Shown here one piece after another: positions 1 to 8,257 of a DNA stretch of 64,000 nt. The position numbers and the translations under genes were made by a program. The number at the start of each line of letters is the position of its first letter. Within the stretch, counting starts at the first letter, position 1. The notes under the pieces are model-generated. The model was not told where the DNA came from and did no database searches. It saw only the letters and a list, made by a program, of their open reading frames with translations. Source of the DNA: Actinoplanes oryzae (lineage in GTDB: Bacteria; Actinomycetota; Actinomycetes; Mycobacteriales; Micromonosporaceae). Where the stretch lies: the NCBI RefSeq assembly GCF_030757795.1, contig NZ_JAUQWH010000005.1, positions 1-64,000 of the forward strand. Reading direction: 5' to 3'.

Positions 1-454
1 CCTCGGCGCCGAGGAGGCGCATGCGGAAGACGTTGAGTTGCTGGCGTTCGATGTCCCGGGCGCCCATGTAGACGGTGGCGTGCAGGCCGAAGAGGGCCGC
101 GGCGGTGGCGGTGGCCACGCCGTGCTGGCCGGCGCCTGTTTCGGCGATCAGGCGGGTCTTGCCCATGCGGCGGGCCAGGAGGGCTTGGCCGAGGACGTTA
201 TTGATCTTGTGGGAGCCGGTGTGGGCCAGATCTTCGCGCTTGAGCACCAGGTTGATTCCCAGCTGGGCGGAGAGCGTGCGGGCCGGGGTCAGCGGGGTGG
301 GACGGCCCGCGTGGACGGCCGAGTACCACGCGAGCTCGGCGCGGAACGACGGGTCGGCCCACGCCGACGTGAATGCTTCGGCCAGAGCGGCGCACGCGGG
401 CACCAGGGACTCCGGAACGTATCGCCCGCCGAACGGGCCGTACCTTCCCGACAC
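1..454 (-). CDS. trpB: Tryptophan synthase beta chain, N-terminal part (cut by window edge)
   Basis: This is the N-terminal 151 codons of a PLP-dependent TrpB, which condenses indole with L-serine to make tryptophan in the cytoplasm. The visible protein starts [18 protein letters not shown] and contains the PLP-lysine segment [14 protein letters not shown] and the family stretch [15 protein letters not shown]. The C-terminal part lies beyond position 1. I chose the GTG at 454 because GGAGG lies five bases before it. An ATG at 496 has no ribosome binding site and would place an operator inside the gene. No trpA is visible upstream; the upstream neighbour is an SGNH hydrolase gene on the same strand, so this may be a stand-alone or salvage TrpB. 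Confidence 0.93.
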   Translation of the reverse strand, partial: MSGRYGPFGGRYVPESLVPACAALAEAFTSAWADPSFRAELAWYSAVHAGRPTPLTPARTLSAQLGINLVLKREDLAHTGSHKINNVLGQALLARRMGKTRLIAETGAGQHGVATATAAALFGLHATVYMGARDIERQQLNVFRMRLLGAE

Positions 455-466
455 TTCAGCCTCCAG

Positions 467-509
467 AGTTCTAGAACTTTGGAGGTAGCGTGTCATGAGT
501 TCTAGAACT
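467..509. promoter_or_regulatory. Duplicated 12-bp palindromic operator upstream of trpB
   Basis: The perfect palindrome AGTTCTAGAACT occurs twice, at 467-478 and 498-509, exactly 31 bp apart. That is about three helical turns, so two dimers would sit on the same face of the DNA. The left copy ends a few bases before the trpB GGAGG. The right copy contains the TAG stop codon (504-502) of the SGNH gene. The spacing and symmetry suggest a repressor operator controlling trpB. The regulator is not identifiable in this window. Confidence 0.6.
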
Positions 510-1281
510 GTGCAAGCAGGGCTGTCCCCCAGGCGGCCGCCATCCGGGCGTAGCCGGCGTCGTTGGGGTGCAGCTTGTCGGCCATGTCGCGGTCCCGGAC
601 GGCGCTCAGGTCGACCACGTGGAAGTGCGTCCCGGCCGCGGCGACCACGCCCGGGACCAGCGCGTTGTAGGCGTCCGCGCGCTCCTGACGGATCCGGCCG
701 TCGCCGCGGTCCGCGTTGCCGACGATCTTGGCTACGTAGACCTCGGCGTTCGGGCGGCCCCGGGAGATCGTGAGGAGCAGCCGGGCGAGGCGTTGGGGCG
801 CGCGGGCGGCCGCGGTGGACGTGCGCAGATCGTTGGTGCCGGCGTGCAGCAGGATCACGTCGGGGCGCGACCGGGACAGCCAGCCGTCGAGGTGCTCGCC
901 GAGGCGGCTCATCGTCCAGCCGGAGTGGCCCTCGTGATCCGGGTCCGGGCCGCCGCCGTCGTGCTGGGAGCCGACGAAGTCGACCCGGAGCCCGGAACGG
1001 GTCAGCACCCGGTAGAGGCCGGCGCGGTAGCCGTCGCCCCGGCGCGACCCGGCGCCCATCGTGATCGAGTCGCCGAGTGGCATGACCCGCACCACCTTGC
1101 GAGCCCGCCCCGGAGAAACTGGAGCCGGCGACGCCGAGGGAGCGAGGGACGTCGGCAGGGCCGATGACACTGCCGGGACGGGCGGCAGCACACGACGCGC
1201 CGGCGGCTGCGCCGGGGAGGAACAGGCGGCCGTGGCCCCCAGCGCCACGGCGATGAACCCGAGGAACTTGCGACACCTCAC
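502..1281 (-). CDS. SGNH/GDSL-family lipoprotein hydrolase
   Basis: This is a secreted esterase/lipase-type hydrolase of 259 residues. Block I GDSI ([11 protein letters not shown]), block III GTND (HAGTNDLR) and the C-terminal block [10 protein letters not shown] give the Ser, Asn and Asp-x-x-His residues of the SGNH fold. A hydrophobic segment ending in ATAACSS near residue 20 is a lipoprotein signal with its lipobox Cys, followed by a Pro/Ala/Ser-rich spacer, so the enzyme is probably anchored outside the membrane. The GTG at 1281 is preferred because the signal peptide then begins VRCRKFLGF; the open frame further upstream consists of repeat DNA. The stop codon lies inside the trpB operator. 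The substrate is unknown. Confidence 0.85.
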   Translation of the reverse strand: MRCRKFLGFIAVALGATAACSSPAQPPARRVLPPVPAVSSALPTSLAPSASPAPVSPGRARKVVRVMPLGDSITMGAGSRRGDGYRAGLYRVLTRSGLRVDFVGSQHDGGGPDPDHEGHSGWTMSRLGEHLDGWLSRSRPDVILLHAGTNDLRTSTAAARAPQRLARLLLTISRGRPNAEVYVAKIVGNADRGDGRIRQERADAYNALVPGVVAAAGTHFHVVDLSAVRDRDMADKLHPNDAGYARMAAAWGTALLAQF

Positions 1282-1330
1282 GTCACTCTGTTCGACACGA
1301 TGGCGCCGGTCCTTACCGTGAAGCACGAAC

Positions 1331-1430
1331 AGCACAGGAAGCACGCATCCGCGGGAGAGAAACAGGAGGCACGTAGCCACGCGAGGGAAACAGGAGGCAT
1401 GTAGCCGCGCGGGAGGAGGAAGCACGAGCC
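1331..1430. repeat. Degenerate 25-28-bp tandem repeats upstream of the SGNH gene
   Basis: Two close copies at 1359-1383 and 1387-1411 share GAAACAGGAGGCA and GTAGCC, 28 bp apart. Weaker copies flank them at about 1331-1355 and 1412-1430. They lie between the divergent SGNH and AraC-type genes and are probably a small minisatellite. No function is evident. Confidence 0.6.
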
Positions 1431-1510
1431 GCCTGGAGAAAGGGAGGATGCCCCGGGGAGGACAGCCGGAGAGCGGAGAAGACGGCAGGACCACGGACAC
1501 GCCCCGGCGG

Positions 1511-2413
1511 ATGCGTAAGCTGCCCAGCGTGGACCCCCTGGAGGACGTGCTCGCGCTCGCCGGAGCATCGAGCTACGTCTCCGCCGGCATGACGGCGGGT
1601 GGCCGCTGGGCGGTCCGGTTCGAGCCGCCGGCCGGTGTCAAGTTCAACTCGGTACGCCGCGGCACCTGCCAGGTGCACGTCGACGGCACCGAACCGATCG
1701 TCCTGCGGGAGGACGACGCCTTCCTGCTGACGCAGCCGCGGGGTTTCACGCTGGCGAGCGCGACCGGCGTACCCCCGGTGCCGGCGAAGTTGATCTTCCA
1801 GGAGCCCGCGGCGCATGCCGGGGTGGGCGACGAGGTGGAGGTGATCGGGGGCGGGTTCACCTTCAACGAGCGGGGGCGGACGCTGCTGCTGCCGAACCTG
1901 CCGCCGATCCTGCACGTGCCGGGCGACGCGCCCGAGGCGGCCACCGTGCGCTGGGTGCTGCAGCGGATCGGCGCCGAGCTGGCCCGCGGTGACGTCGGCG
2001 CGACGGTCGTGGCGGAGCATCTGGCGATGGTGATGTTCGTCGAGGTGCTGCGGCTGCATCTGCGGAGCGGGCGGACCGCCGGGTGGCTGGCCGGCCTCGC
2101 GGACCCGGTCGTCGCGGCGACCCTGCGGGCGATGCACACCCGTCCCGAGCACCCGTGGACCGTGGCGGAGCTCGCGCGCACCGCCCGGGTGAGCCGCTCC
2201 ACCCTCGCGGGCCGGTTCAAGGACCTCGTCGGTACGAGCCCCCTCGACTACCTGACCGGCTGGCGCATCGAACTCGCGGCGCAGCGCCTCACCGGCACGG
2301 ACGACACGCTGAGCACCATCGCGCGGGCGGTCGGCTACGGCTCGGAAAGCGCCCTCAGCACGGCCTTCAAAAGGGTCACCGGCCGCAGCCCACGCGACTA
2401 CCGCCGCCAATGA
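1511..2413 (+). CDS. AraC-family transcriptional regulator with N-terminal cupin-type domain
   Basis: This is a 300-residue DNA-binding regulator. The first ~180 residues (VDPLEDVLALAG, then GTCQVHVDG and the DAFLLTQPRG segment) match the cupin_6 effector domain often seen in actinobacterial AraC proteins. The last ~100 residues hold two helix-turn-helix motifs (WTVAELARTARVSRSTLAGRF, and IARAVGYGSESALSTAF followed by GRSPRDYRR). The ATG at 1511 is used because the cupin homology starts there; the upstream extension is repeat-derived. It is transcribed away from the SGNH gene. Target genes are unknown; such proteins often regulate a neighbouring oxidoreductase, but none is adjacent here. Confidence 0.88.
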   Translation: MRKLPSVDPLEDVLALAGASSYVSAGMTAGGRWAVRFEPPAGVKFNSVRRGTCQVHVDGTEPIVLREDDAFLLTQPRGFTLASATGVPPVPAKLIFQEPAAHAGVGDEVEVIGGGFTFNERGRTLLLPNLPPILHVPGDAPEAATVRWVLQRIGAELARGDVGATVVAEHLAMVMFVEVLRLHLRSGRTAGWLAGLADPVVAATLRAMHTRPEHPWTVAELARTARVSRSTLAGRFKDLVGTSPLDYLTGWRIELAAQRLTGTDDTLSTIARAVGYGSESALSTAFKRVTGRSPRDYRRQ

Positions 2414-2566
2414 GCCGGCCGCGACCCGCGAACCACCGGCACCGACGAGCCAGCCGCGACCCGTGAAACCACCGGCACCGATGAGCCAGCCGCGGCTCGT
2501 GGACCGCCGCCCCCAAATGAGCCGACCGCGGCCCGGAGACCACCGCCACCGATGAGCCGCCGCCCC
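2410..2566. repeat. Four and a half tandem 35/36-bp repeats after the AraC gene
   Basis: Units begin at 2410, 2445, 2481, 2517 and (partial) 2552. Most begin ATGAGCC or ACGAGCC, followed by a CCGCG core and an ACCACCG segment. The first unit overlaps the araC stop, and the last runs up to the 3' end of the convergent TPR gene. Several units carry an ATG followed immediately by stop-rich frames, so no protein is encoded. It is a minisatellite in a convergent intergenic region; a role as a termination region is possible but not shown. Confidence 0.8.
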
Positions 2567-2572
2567 ATGCGG

Positions 2573-3727
2573 TCACCGCCGGGGCTGATCCTCCCGCCAC
2601 ACCTCACGCAGCTCGCGCCGGGTGTCGCGCCACCACTGCGCCAGCTCGGCCCGGAAGTCGCGCAGCCCCTGCGCCACGTCCGCGATCGCGTACCGGTAGC
2701 CGGGGTCCTCGATCCTCGCCCCGATCGCCTCGACCAGTCCGAGCGCGCAGAGCACCGGCACCGCCCCGGCACTGATCACGCACAGCCACCACGCGCCCGT
2801 GACGGCGTACCCCAGCAGGAGCGCAACCTGCGCACTCACCGTGACCACCCCGGCCAGCACCGCGCGGCGCAGCAGCCGCGGCACCAGGCGCAACGCCCGC
2901 CACGGCACGCGCCCGGCCGGCGCCCACACCCGCACCCCGAACCCGAGCACCACCGCACTGACCAGCCCGGCGTAGACCCGTGCCGGCATTGTCACGACGT
3001 CCCACCGCAGGGCGAGCAGCGCTGCCACGAGCACCACGGCGAGCGCGGCGGAGAACCAGCGGCGCAGCGCGGTCAGCAGGCTCCGCAACGGCCATGTCAT
3101 GGAGAGCACGTCCGGTCGGGCCGGGTTGTCCCGCGCGACATCACCCAGCGTACGCAGCGACCGGCGCACCCGGAGCCGCTCGGCGTCCAGCATGGCGAGC
3201 AGCCACCGCCCGTACCCGTCGTCGGGGTTGATCGCGAGCCCCGCCCGCACGTACCGCTCCGCCTCGGCCCGGTTGCCCGCGTCCCGCTCGATGTCGGCGG
3301 CCGTGAGCAGGGCGTACGCCGATCGGGGCGCGAGGGCGAGCCCCCGGCCGGCCGCCTCGCGGGCCTCCGGGAAGCGCCGCACCGCGGCCAGCGCCCGCGC
3401 CTGCACCAGGTGGCCGGCCGGGTCGTCCGGCGCGATCCGCACCGCCTGCCCGCCCGCCTCGGCCGCGTCCCGGGCACGCAGGAGCGCCAGCAGGCCCTCG
3501 GCGCGCTCGACGTGCGCGTCGGCGCTGTCCGGATCGAGCGCCAGCGCCGCGTCGGCCGCCTGCACCGCGGCGGGGTATTCGCGGCGGCGGCGCAGCGTGT
3601 AGGAGAGCAGGAGCAGCAGCCGCGGATCGTCCGGCGCCTCGATCAGGGCGGCCCGCAGCGTCGCCTCGGCCTGCTCGTCGCGCCCCACCTCGAGCAGCGA
3701 GCGGGCCTGGCCGTACGCCGGGGTCAC
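2573..3727 (-). CDS. TPR-repeat membrane protein, partner of the upstream AAA ATPase
   Basis: This 384-residue protein has an N-terminal half of tetratricopeptide repeats (QARSLLEVGRDEQAEATLR, then AVQAADAALALDPDSADAH, ARALAAVRRFPEAREAAGR and AERYVRAGLAINPDDGYG). The second half has about four hydrophobic spans (ALAVVLVAALLAL, YAGLVSAVVLGFGV, LAGVVTVSAQVALLLGYAV, LCVISAGAVPVLCALGLV) and a charged C-tail. The GTG start overlaps the stop of the AAA ATPase gene (GTGA), so the two are translationally coupled and probably act together. TPRs usually bind protein partners; here they would lie in the cytoplasm beside the membrane. The function is not established. Confidence 0.85.
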   Translation of the reverse strand: MTPAYGQARSLLEVGRDEQAEATLRAALIEAPDDPRLLLLLSYTLRRRREYPAAVQAADAALALDPDSADAHVERAEGLLALLRARDAAEAGGQAVRIAPDDPAGHLVQARALAAVRRFPEAREAAGRGLALAPRSAYALLTAADIERDAGNRAEAERYVRAGLAINPDDGYGRWLLAMLDAERLRVRRSLRTLGDVARDNPARPDVLSMTWPLRSLLTALRRWFSAALAVVLVAALLALRWDVVTMPARVYAGLVSAVVLGFGVRVWAPAGRVPWRALRLVPRLLRRAVLAGVVTVSAQVALLLGYAVTGAWWLCVISAGAVPVLCALGLVEAIGARIEDPGYRYAIADVAQGLRDFRAELAQWWRDTRRELREVWREDQPRR

Positions 3728-5022
3728 AGCAGTTTGCGCTTCTTCAGGTACGCCGCGAGATCGTCGTACTCCCCGCCGCTGTTGCCGAACAGGGCCACGT
3801 TGCGGGCGGTCGCGAACCACGCGTCGGTGGACGGGCGCACCTCGCGCACGGCGGCCAGCATGTCCTCCTGCGTGATCATCCGCACCTCGCCGGTGGCGAC
3901 GGAGTCGCGCATCGCGCGCTCGGCGGCGGTCTCGCACACGTGCGCCAGGTCGGCGCCGGAGAAGTGGCCGGTGGCCTGCGCGAGCCGGGCCAGGTCGATC
4001 TTCGCGACGGGCCGCTCGCGCAGGTGGTACTCCAGGATGGCGGCGCGCGCGGCCTGGTCGGGCGGCAGCACCAGGAGGGTACGGTCGAGACGCCCCGGCC
4101 GGCGCAGCGCCGGATCCACGTCCCACGGCGCGTTCGTCGCCGCGAGCACGAAGAGCCCGTCGTTGCTGCCGTCGACCCCGTCCAGCTCGGTGAGCAGCTG
4201 ATTGACGAGGGTACGCAGCGCCGACGAGCCGAGCTGGCTGCGCTTGTGCCCGAGCGCGTCGATCTCGTCGAGGAACACGACGCACGGGGCGTGCCCGCGT
4301 GCCGCCGCGAACAGCTCGTGCAGGTTGCGTTCGGAGCTGCCCAGCCACATCGCCAGCACGTCGGTGATCGACAGCGAGACGAACGCGGCGCCCATCTCCC
4401 CCGCCACCGCCCGCGCCAGGAAGGTCTTGCCGCAGCCGGGCGGGCCGTAGAGCAGCAGGCCGCCGCGCAAGCTCTTGCCGAACAGGGTGCGCAGCTTCGG
4501 GTTGCGCAACGGCCCGAGGAACGACATCTCCAGCCGCTCCTTGACCTCGGTCATCCCGCCGACGTCGGCCAGCGTGACCGCGGACCGCTCGACGTCGAAG
4601 GCCCGGTCGCCATGGCCTCGGACGGGCTCGCTCTCGTCCGGCGACGCCGGGGCGAACCGCGGCGGCACCACGTCCGCGAACTCCCCTTCGAGCGCGGCCC
4701 AGTCGACGCCCGATTTGTCCGAGGAACCCGGCGCAGCGGAAGAGGGCGAGGCGAAAGACGGCGAAGTGGAGGACGGCGAAGCGGAAGAGTGCGAAGCGGA
4801 AGACGGGCTGGAAGGCGCGGGGGAAGTGCCCAGCGCCGCGGCCATCACCCGCTGCGCGTCCGCATCGGCGGGATGCCGGGAGAGCAGCATCGCCGCGTGC
4901 CCGATCGCCTCGGTCGTCCGCCCGGCGGCCACCAGCAGCTCGGCCAGGTGCAGCCGCAGCGGCAGGTCGTCCGGGCTGGCCGCCACGGCGGCGGCGAGGC
5001 TGTCGATCAGGGCGTCGCTCAT
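3724..5022 (-). CDS. AAA+ ATPase with N-terminal TPR-like segment and Ser/Pro linker
   Basis: This 432-residue protein has one classical type I AAA module. Walker A GPPGCGKT is at about 193-200, Walker B FLDEID at about 250-255, sensor 1 ATN at about 295, and arginine fingers lie in RRPGRLDR near 307-314, as in the Cdc48/FtsH/spastin group. Residues 1-60 resemble a TPR pair (LRLHLAELLVAAGRTTEA). Residues 68-100 are a Ser/Pro/Ala linker of short repeats that shows at DNA level as a 12-15-bp minisatellite around 4740-4815. There is no protease domain. The downstream TPR membrane protein overlaps it by 4 bp. I infer a membrane-recruited remodelling ATPase with unknown substrate. Confidence 0.87.
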   Translation of the reverse strand: MSDALIDSLAAAVAASPDDLPLRLHLAELLVAAGRTTEAIGHAAMLLSRHPADADAQRVMAAALGTSPAPSSPSSASHSSASPSSTSPSFASPSSAAPGSSDKSGVDWAALEGEFADVVPPRFAPASPDESEPVRGHGDRAFDVERSAVTLADVGGMTEVKERLEMSFLGPLRNPKLRTLFGKSLRGGLLLYGPPGCGKTFLARAVAGEMGAAFVSLSITDVLAMWLGSSERNLHELFAAARGHAPCVVFLDEIDALGHKRSQLGSSALRTLVNQLLTELDGVDGSNDGLFVLAATNAPWDVDPALRRPGRLDRTLLVLPPDQAARAAILEYHLRERPVAKIDLARLAQATGHFSGADLAHVCETAAERAMRDSVATGEVRMITQEDMLAAVREVRPSTDAWFATARNVALFGNSGGEYDDLAAYLKKRKLL

Positions 5023-5087
5023 GAACAGCGATTATGCCCTGGGTGCCGCACGGGTGAATCGAGCGGCGACGGGGCAAGAGGGGTGGC

Positions 5088-5948
5088 ATGGCTGACGTCG
5101 ACGTGCTGAGCGAGGACCGGTTCGAGCTGGGCGAGGGCGGCCGGTGGGTGGGTGACCAGGTGCTCCTCGTCAACATCCCGGCCGGCCGGCTCTACAGCAC
5201 CCCGGCCGGCGATATGACGCAGCTCACCGAGATCGCGCACCTCGACGTGCCGCTCGCGGCGATCGCGCCCGTGGCGGGCCGCCCGGGCGTCTATCTCGCG
5301 GCCGCGGGCACCGGATTCACCGTGCTCGGCGACGATGCCGAGCTGGCGCAGCCCGAGCCGGTCACCGGCCGGAAGTGGCGCATGAACGACGCCGTCGCGG
5401 ACCCGGCGGGTCGGCTGTGGGCGGGCAGCATGGCGTACGACCAGAGCCCCGGCAACGGCGCGCTCTACCGCCTCGACCCCGACGGCACCGTCCGTACGGT
5501 CCTGCGCGGTCTCACCATCGCCAACGGCCCGGCGTTCAGCCCCGACGGCCGCGTCATGTACCTGTCCGACACCCCGCTCGGGCACATCGACGCGTTCGAC
5601 GTGTCGGACTCGGGTGAGCTCAGCAACCGCCGCCCGTTCGCCCGGCTCGACCCGGACCAGGGCGCGCCGGACGGCCTGACGGTCGACTCCGACGGGTACG
5701 TGTGGGCGGCCCTCTTCGGCGGCGGGGCGGTCCAGCGCTTCCGGCCCGACGGCGGGCCCGACCGCCGGATCCCGGTCCCCGCCCGGCAGCCCACCAGCGT
5801 GTGCCTGGCCGGGGACACGCTGGTCGTGACGAGCGGGCGCGGCGGGCTCGACGACCCGGCCGACGCGGACGGCGCCGTCATGGTCACGGCGGCCGGCGCG
5901 ACCGGGCTGCCGGCGCGGCCGTATCAGGGCAGGATGCTGTCCACGTAG
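5088..5948 (+). CDS. SMP-30/gluconolactonase family protein
   Basis: This is a 286-residue six-bladed beta-propeller of the SMP-30/gluconolactonase/LRE family, which hydrolyses sugar lactones or related esters with a divalent metal. Metal-ligand positions are visible: Glu in LGEGGRW, Asn in ANGPAFSPDG, and Asp in DGLTVDSDGYVW. The blade motif MYLSDTPLGHIDAFD is typical. AGAGGGG lies before the ATG. It is divergent from the AAA gene. Its last 25 bp overlap the 3' end of the convergent SDR gene. Cytoplasmic; exact substrate unknown. Confidence 0.85.
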   Translation: MADVDVLSEDRFELGEGGRWVGDQVLLVNIPAGRLYSTPAGDMTQLTEIAHLDVPLAAIAPVAGRPGVYLAAAGTGFTVLGDDAELAQPEPVTGRKWRMNDAVADPAGRLWAGSMAYDQSPGNGALYRLDPDGTVRTVLRGLTIANGPAFSPDGRVMYLSDTPLGHIDAFDVSDSGELSNRRPFARLDPDQGAPDGLTVDSDGYVWAALFGGGAVQRFRPDGGPDRRIPVPARQPTSVCLAGDTLVVTSGRGGLDDPADADGAVMVTAAGATGLPARPYQGRMLST

Positions 5949-6700
5949 CCGCCGTCGACGCGCAGCGCCCCGCCGGTGGTGGCCGAGGCGAGGTCCGAGG
6001 CCAGGTAGACGACCATGTTGGCGATCTCCGCGGGCTCGATGAGGCGCTGCAGCAGCGACTGCGGCCGGTGCTGCCGCATGAACTCGCGCTGGGCCTCCTC
6101 CCACGGCAGGCTCTTGTCCACCAGCTGGTAGACGAACTCCTCGACTCCGCCGGTGTGGGTGGGACCGGCGATGACACTGTTCACCGTGACGCCGCTGCCG
6201 GCCGCCTCCTTGGCGAAGCCGCGCGACACCGCGAGCAGCGCCGTCTTCGTCATGCCGTAGTGGATCATCTCGGCGGGGACGACGACGGCGGAGTCGCTGG
6301 CGATGTACTGGATGCGGCCCCAGCCCCGGTCGCGCATGCCCGGCAGGTACGCGCGGGTGAGCCGGACCGCGGCGAGCACGTTGACCTCGAAGTAGCGGCG
6401 CCATTCGTCGTCGGTGATCTCCAGGGCCGGCTTGGCGCCGAAGATGCCCAGGTTGTTGATGAGAATGTCGGCGGCCGGGACCGCGTCGAGCACGGCCGCG
6501 ACGCCCTCGTCCGTGGCCAGGTCGCCCGGGGCGGCGATCGCGTCCGGCAGCTCGGCCACGGCCTTCTCCACCGCCGCGCGGTCCCGGCCGTTGACCGCCA
6601 CCCGCGCCCCGGCCGCCGCCAGCCCCTGGGCGATCGCGTGGCCGATGCCCTGCGTCGAACCCGACACCAGGGCGGTTCTTCCCGTCAGATCAAGTCGCAT
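5924..6700 (-). CDS. Short-chain dehydrogenase/reductase
   Basis: This is a classical SDR of 258 residues. The NAD(P)-binding glycine motif is GSTQGIGHA near the N-terminus, ILINNLGIFG gives the NNxG-like segment, and the catalytic residues are Ser in ASDSA and the Tyr/Lys pair in YGMTK. The C-terminal TGGALRVDGGYVDS is typical of 3-oxoacyl-reductase-like enzymes. The ATG at 6700 is the family-standard start. It converges with the gluconolactonase-like gene and is divergent from the GGDEF gene. The sugar-lactonase neighbour hints at a sugar or polyol substrate, but that is only context. Confidence 0.9.
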   Translation of the reverse strand: MRLDLTGRTALVSGSTQGIGHAIAQGLAAAGARVAVNGRDRAAVEKAVAELPDAIAAPGDLATDEGVAAVLDAVPAADILINNLGIFGAKPALEITDDEWRRYFEVNVLAAVRLTRAYLPGMRDRGWGRIQYIASDSAVVVPAEMIHYGMTKTALLAVSRGFAKEAAGSGVTVNSVIAGPTHTGGVEEFVYQLVDKSLPWEEAQREFMRQHRPQSLLQRLIEPAEIANMVVYLASDLASATTGGALRVDGGYVDSILP

Positions 6701-6793
6701 GATTCCAGTTTCCGCCGCCGGATGCTTTGCTGCGCGCCGCGGCGACCGATGGAGAGGGAACCAACGCCGATCCGCGAGCACGAGGACGTACCC

Positions 6794-8224
6794 ATGCGCT
6801 TGATGCAGGCCTTCGCCCGAGACGGGATGGAATCCCTCCTGGCCCTGGTCGCCGTCGTCGTGCTGCACCAGTTCGGCCTGGCCGGTGACGTGCCCCTGTG
6901 GCACCTGCTCGTGCTGCTGGGCCTGGGCGTGGTCGTGCAGCAGAGGCCCGTCCAGCGCTTCCTGGCCGGCCACGACCCCAACGGCCGCCTCGAGCTGCGC
7001 ATCGCCATTCACACGGCGATCTGGACCGCGGCGATGTACCTCACCGGCTGGGGCGCGGTGCTGGCGATCCTGCACGTGCACATCCGCACGCAGTTCCTGC
7101 GCAAGGCCGGTTCCGCGGCGTGGCAGCCGTCCGCGGTGGCGAGCGCGGCGGCGATCGTGGCAGGGCAGCTCGCGGTGGCCTTCGGCCTGGTCGGCTCGTA
7201 CCTGCCGGTGGGCCTGTCGCACGTGGTGGCCCTGCTCGTCCTGATCATCTCGGTCACGACGGCCCGGTCGCTGGGCCAGTTCGTCGCCCAGGGCGAGCGG
7301 TCCGAGGCCGCCGCGCGGCTCAGCGAGGACCGCTTCCGCGCCCTGGTCCGCGACGGCTCCGAGGTCATCACCATGAGCGACGCCAAGGGCGCGGTCTCCT
7401 GGGTCAGCCCGGCCGCCCTGCCGGTCATGGGTTACAAGCCGGAGGAGCTGCACGGCCAGGTGCTGCGCGGGCTCTACCACCCCGAGGACGAGGTGGCGGC
7501 GATGGAGCTCTTCACCCGCCTGCTCGCCTCGGACAGCACCGTCGAGCACTCGGCCGAGCTGCGCGTGCGCCACGCCGACGGCACCTTCTACTGGCACGAG
7601 ATCATCTCCCGCAACATGCTGGCCCACCCGGCCGTCCACGCGATCGTCTCGCACCAGCGCGACATCACCGAGCGCCGCGCGGCGCAGGACCGCATCGCGT
7701 ACGCGGCCTCGCACGACAGCCTCACCGGCCTGGCCAACGGCCCGACCCTCAAGCGCGACCTCGAGCGCGCCCTGGCCCAGGGCACCCGCTACCAGCACGC
7801 CGTGGCCATGCTCTTCTGCGACCTGGACGGCTTCAAGTCCGTCAACGACACGTACGGCCACGACGTCGGCGACCGGCTGCTGCAGACCATCAGCGGTGTC
7901 ATCAAGCGCACCACCCGCGACACCGACTCCGCCGGCCGGCTCGGCGGCGACGAGTTCGGCGTGGTCCTCACCCGGGTCCGCAACGCGGAGGAGGCCCTCA
8001 ACGTCGCGCAGCGCCTCATCGAAGGCATCGCCGGCAACGCGGCGGTCGCGGGCCTCAAGCTCGACGTCGGCTGCAGCGTGGGCGTGGCCATCGCCTACCC
8101 GGGCGGCACCGACGCCAAGACCCTGATGCGCAAGGCCGACGCGGCGATGTACCGCTCCAAGCGCAACGGCCGCAACGGCGCCGTCGTCTACCTCGAGGAG
8201 GAGACCCCGGCACCCTGGATGTGA
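6794..8224 (+). CDS. Membrane PAS-GGDEF diguanylate cyclase
   Basis: This 476-residue protein has an N-terminal membrane sensor of about five hydrophobic spans (LLALVAVVVLHQFGL, LLVLLGLGVVV, AIWTAAMYLTGWGAVLAIL, AAAIVAGQLAVAFGLVG, VALLVLIISVT). A PAS domain follows at about 175-300 (FRALVRDGSEVITMSD, then a PAC segment ending HQRDITERR), and then a GGDEF domain. The catalytic motif GGDEF is intact. RDTD sits five residues upstream of it and fits the RxxD inhibitory site, so c-di-GMP product feedback is likely. There is no EAL domain. The ATG at 6794 has GAGG eight bases upstream; an in-frame ATG at 6749 is possible. Confidence 0.9.
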   Translation: MRLMQAFARDGMESLLALVAVVVLHQFGLAGDVPLWHLLVLLGLGVVVQQRPVQRFLAGHDPNGRLELRIAIHTAIWTAAMYLTGWGAVLAILHVHIRTQFLRKAGSAAWQPSAVASAAAIVAGQLAVAFGLVGSYLPVGLSHVVALLVLIISVTTARSLGQFVAQGERSEAAARLSEDRFRALVRDGSEVITMSDAKGAVSWVSPAALPVMGYKPEELHGQVLRGLYHPEDEVAAMELFTRLLASDSTVEHSAELRVRHADGTFYWHEIISRNMLAHPAVHAIVSHQRDITERRAAQDRIAYAASHDSLTGLANGPTLKRDLERALAQGTRYQHAVAMLFCDLDGFKSVNDTYGHDVGDRLLQTISGVIKRTTRDTDSAGRLGGDEFGVVLTRVRNAEEALNVAQRLIEGIAGNAAVAGLKLDVGCSVGVAIAYPGGTDAKTLMRKADAAMYRSKRNGRNGAVVYLEEETPAPWM

Positions 8225-8257
8225 CCGCGGGCGAGCAAACGGGCTACCCCTGCGTCG

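Noticed and set aside
2410..2566. CRISPR-like array
   Set aside because: The repeats are directly adjacent with no unique spacers and no cas genes are in the window; it is a minisatellite.
5702..6793. Upstream extension of the GGDEF protein frame across the SDR gene
   Set aside because: The extension is antisense to a well-supported SDR and has no domain; the real start is near 6794 (or 6749).
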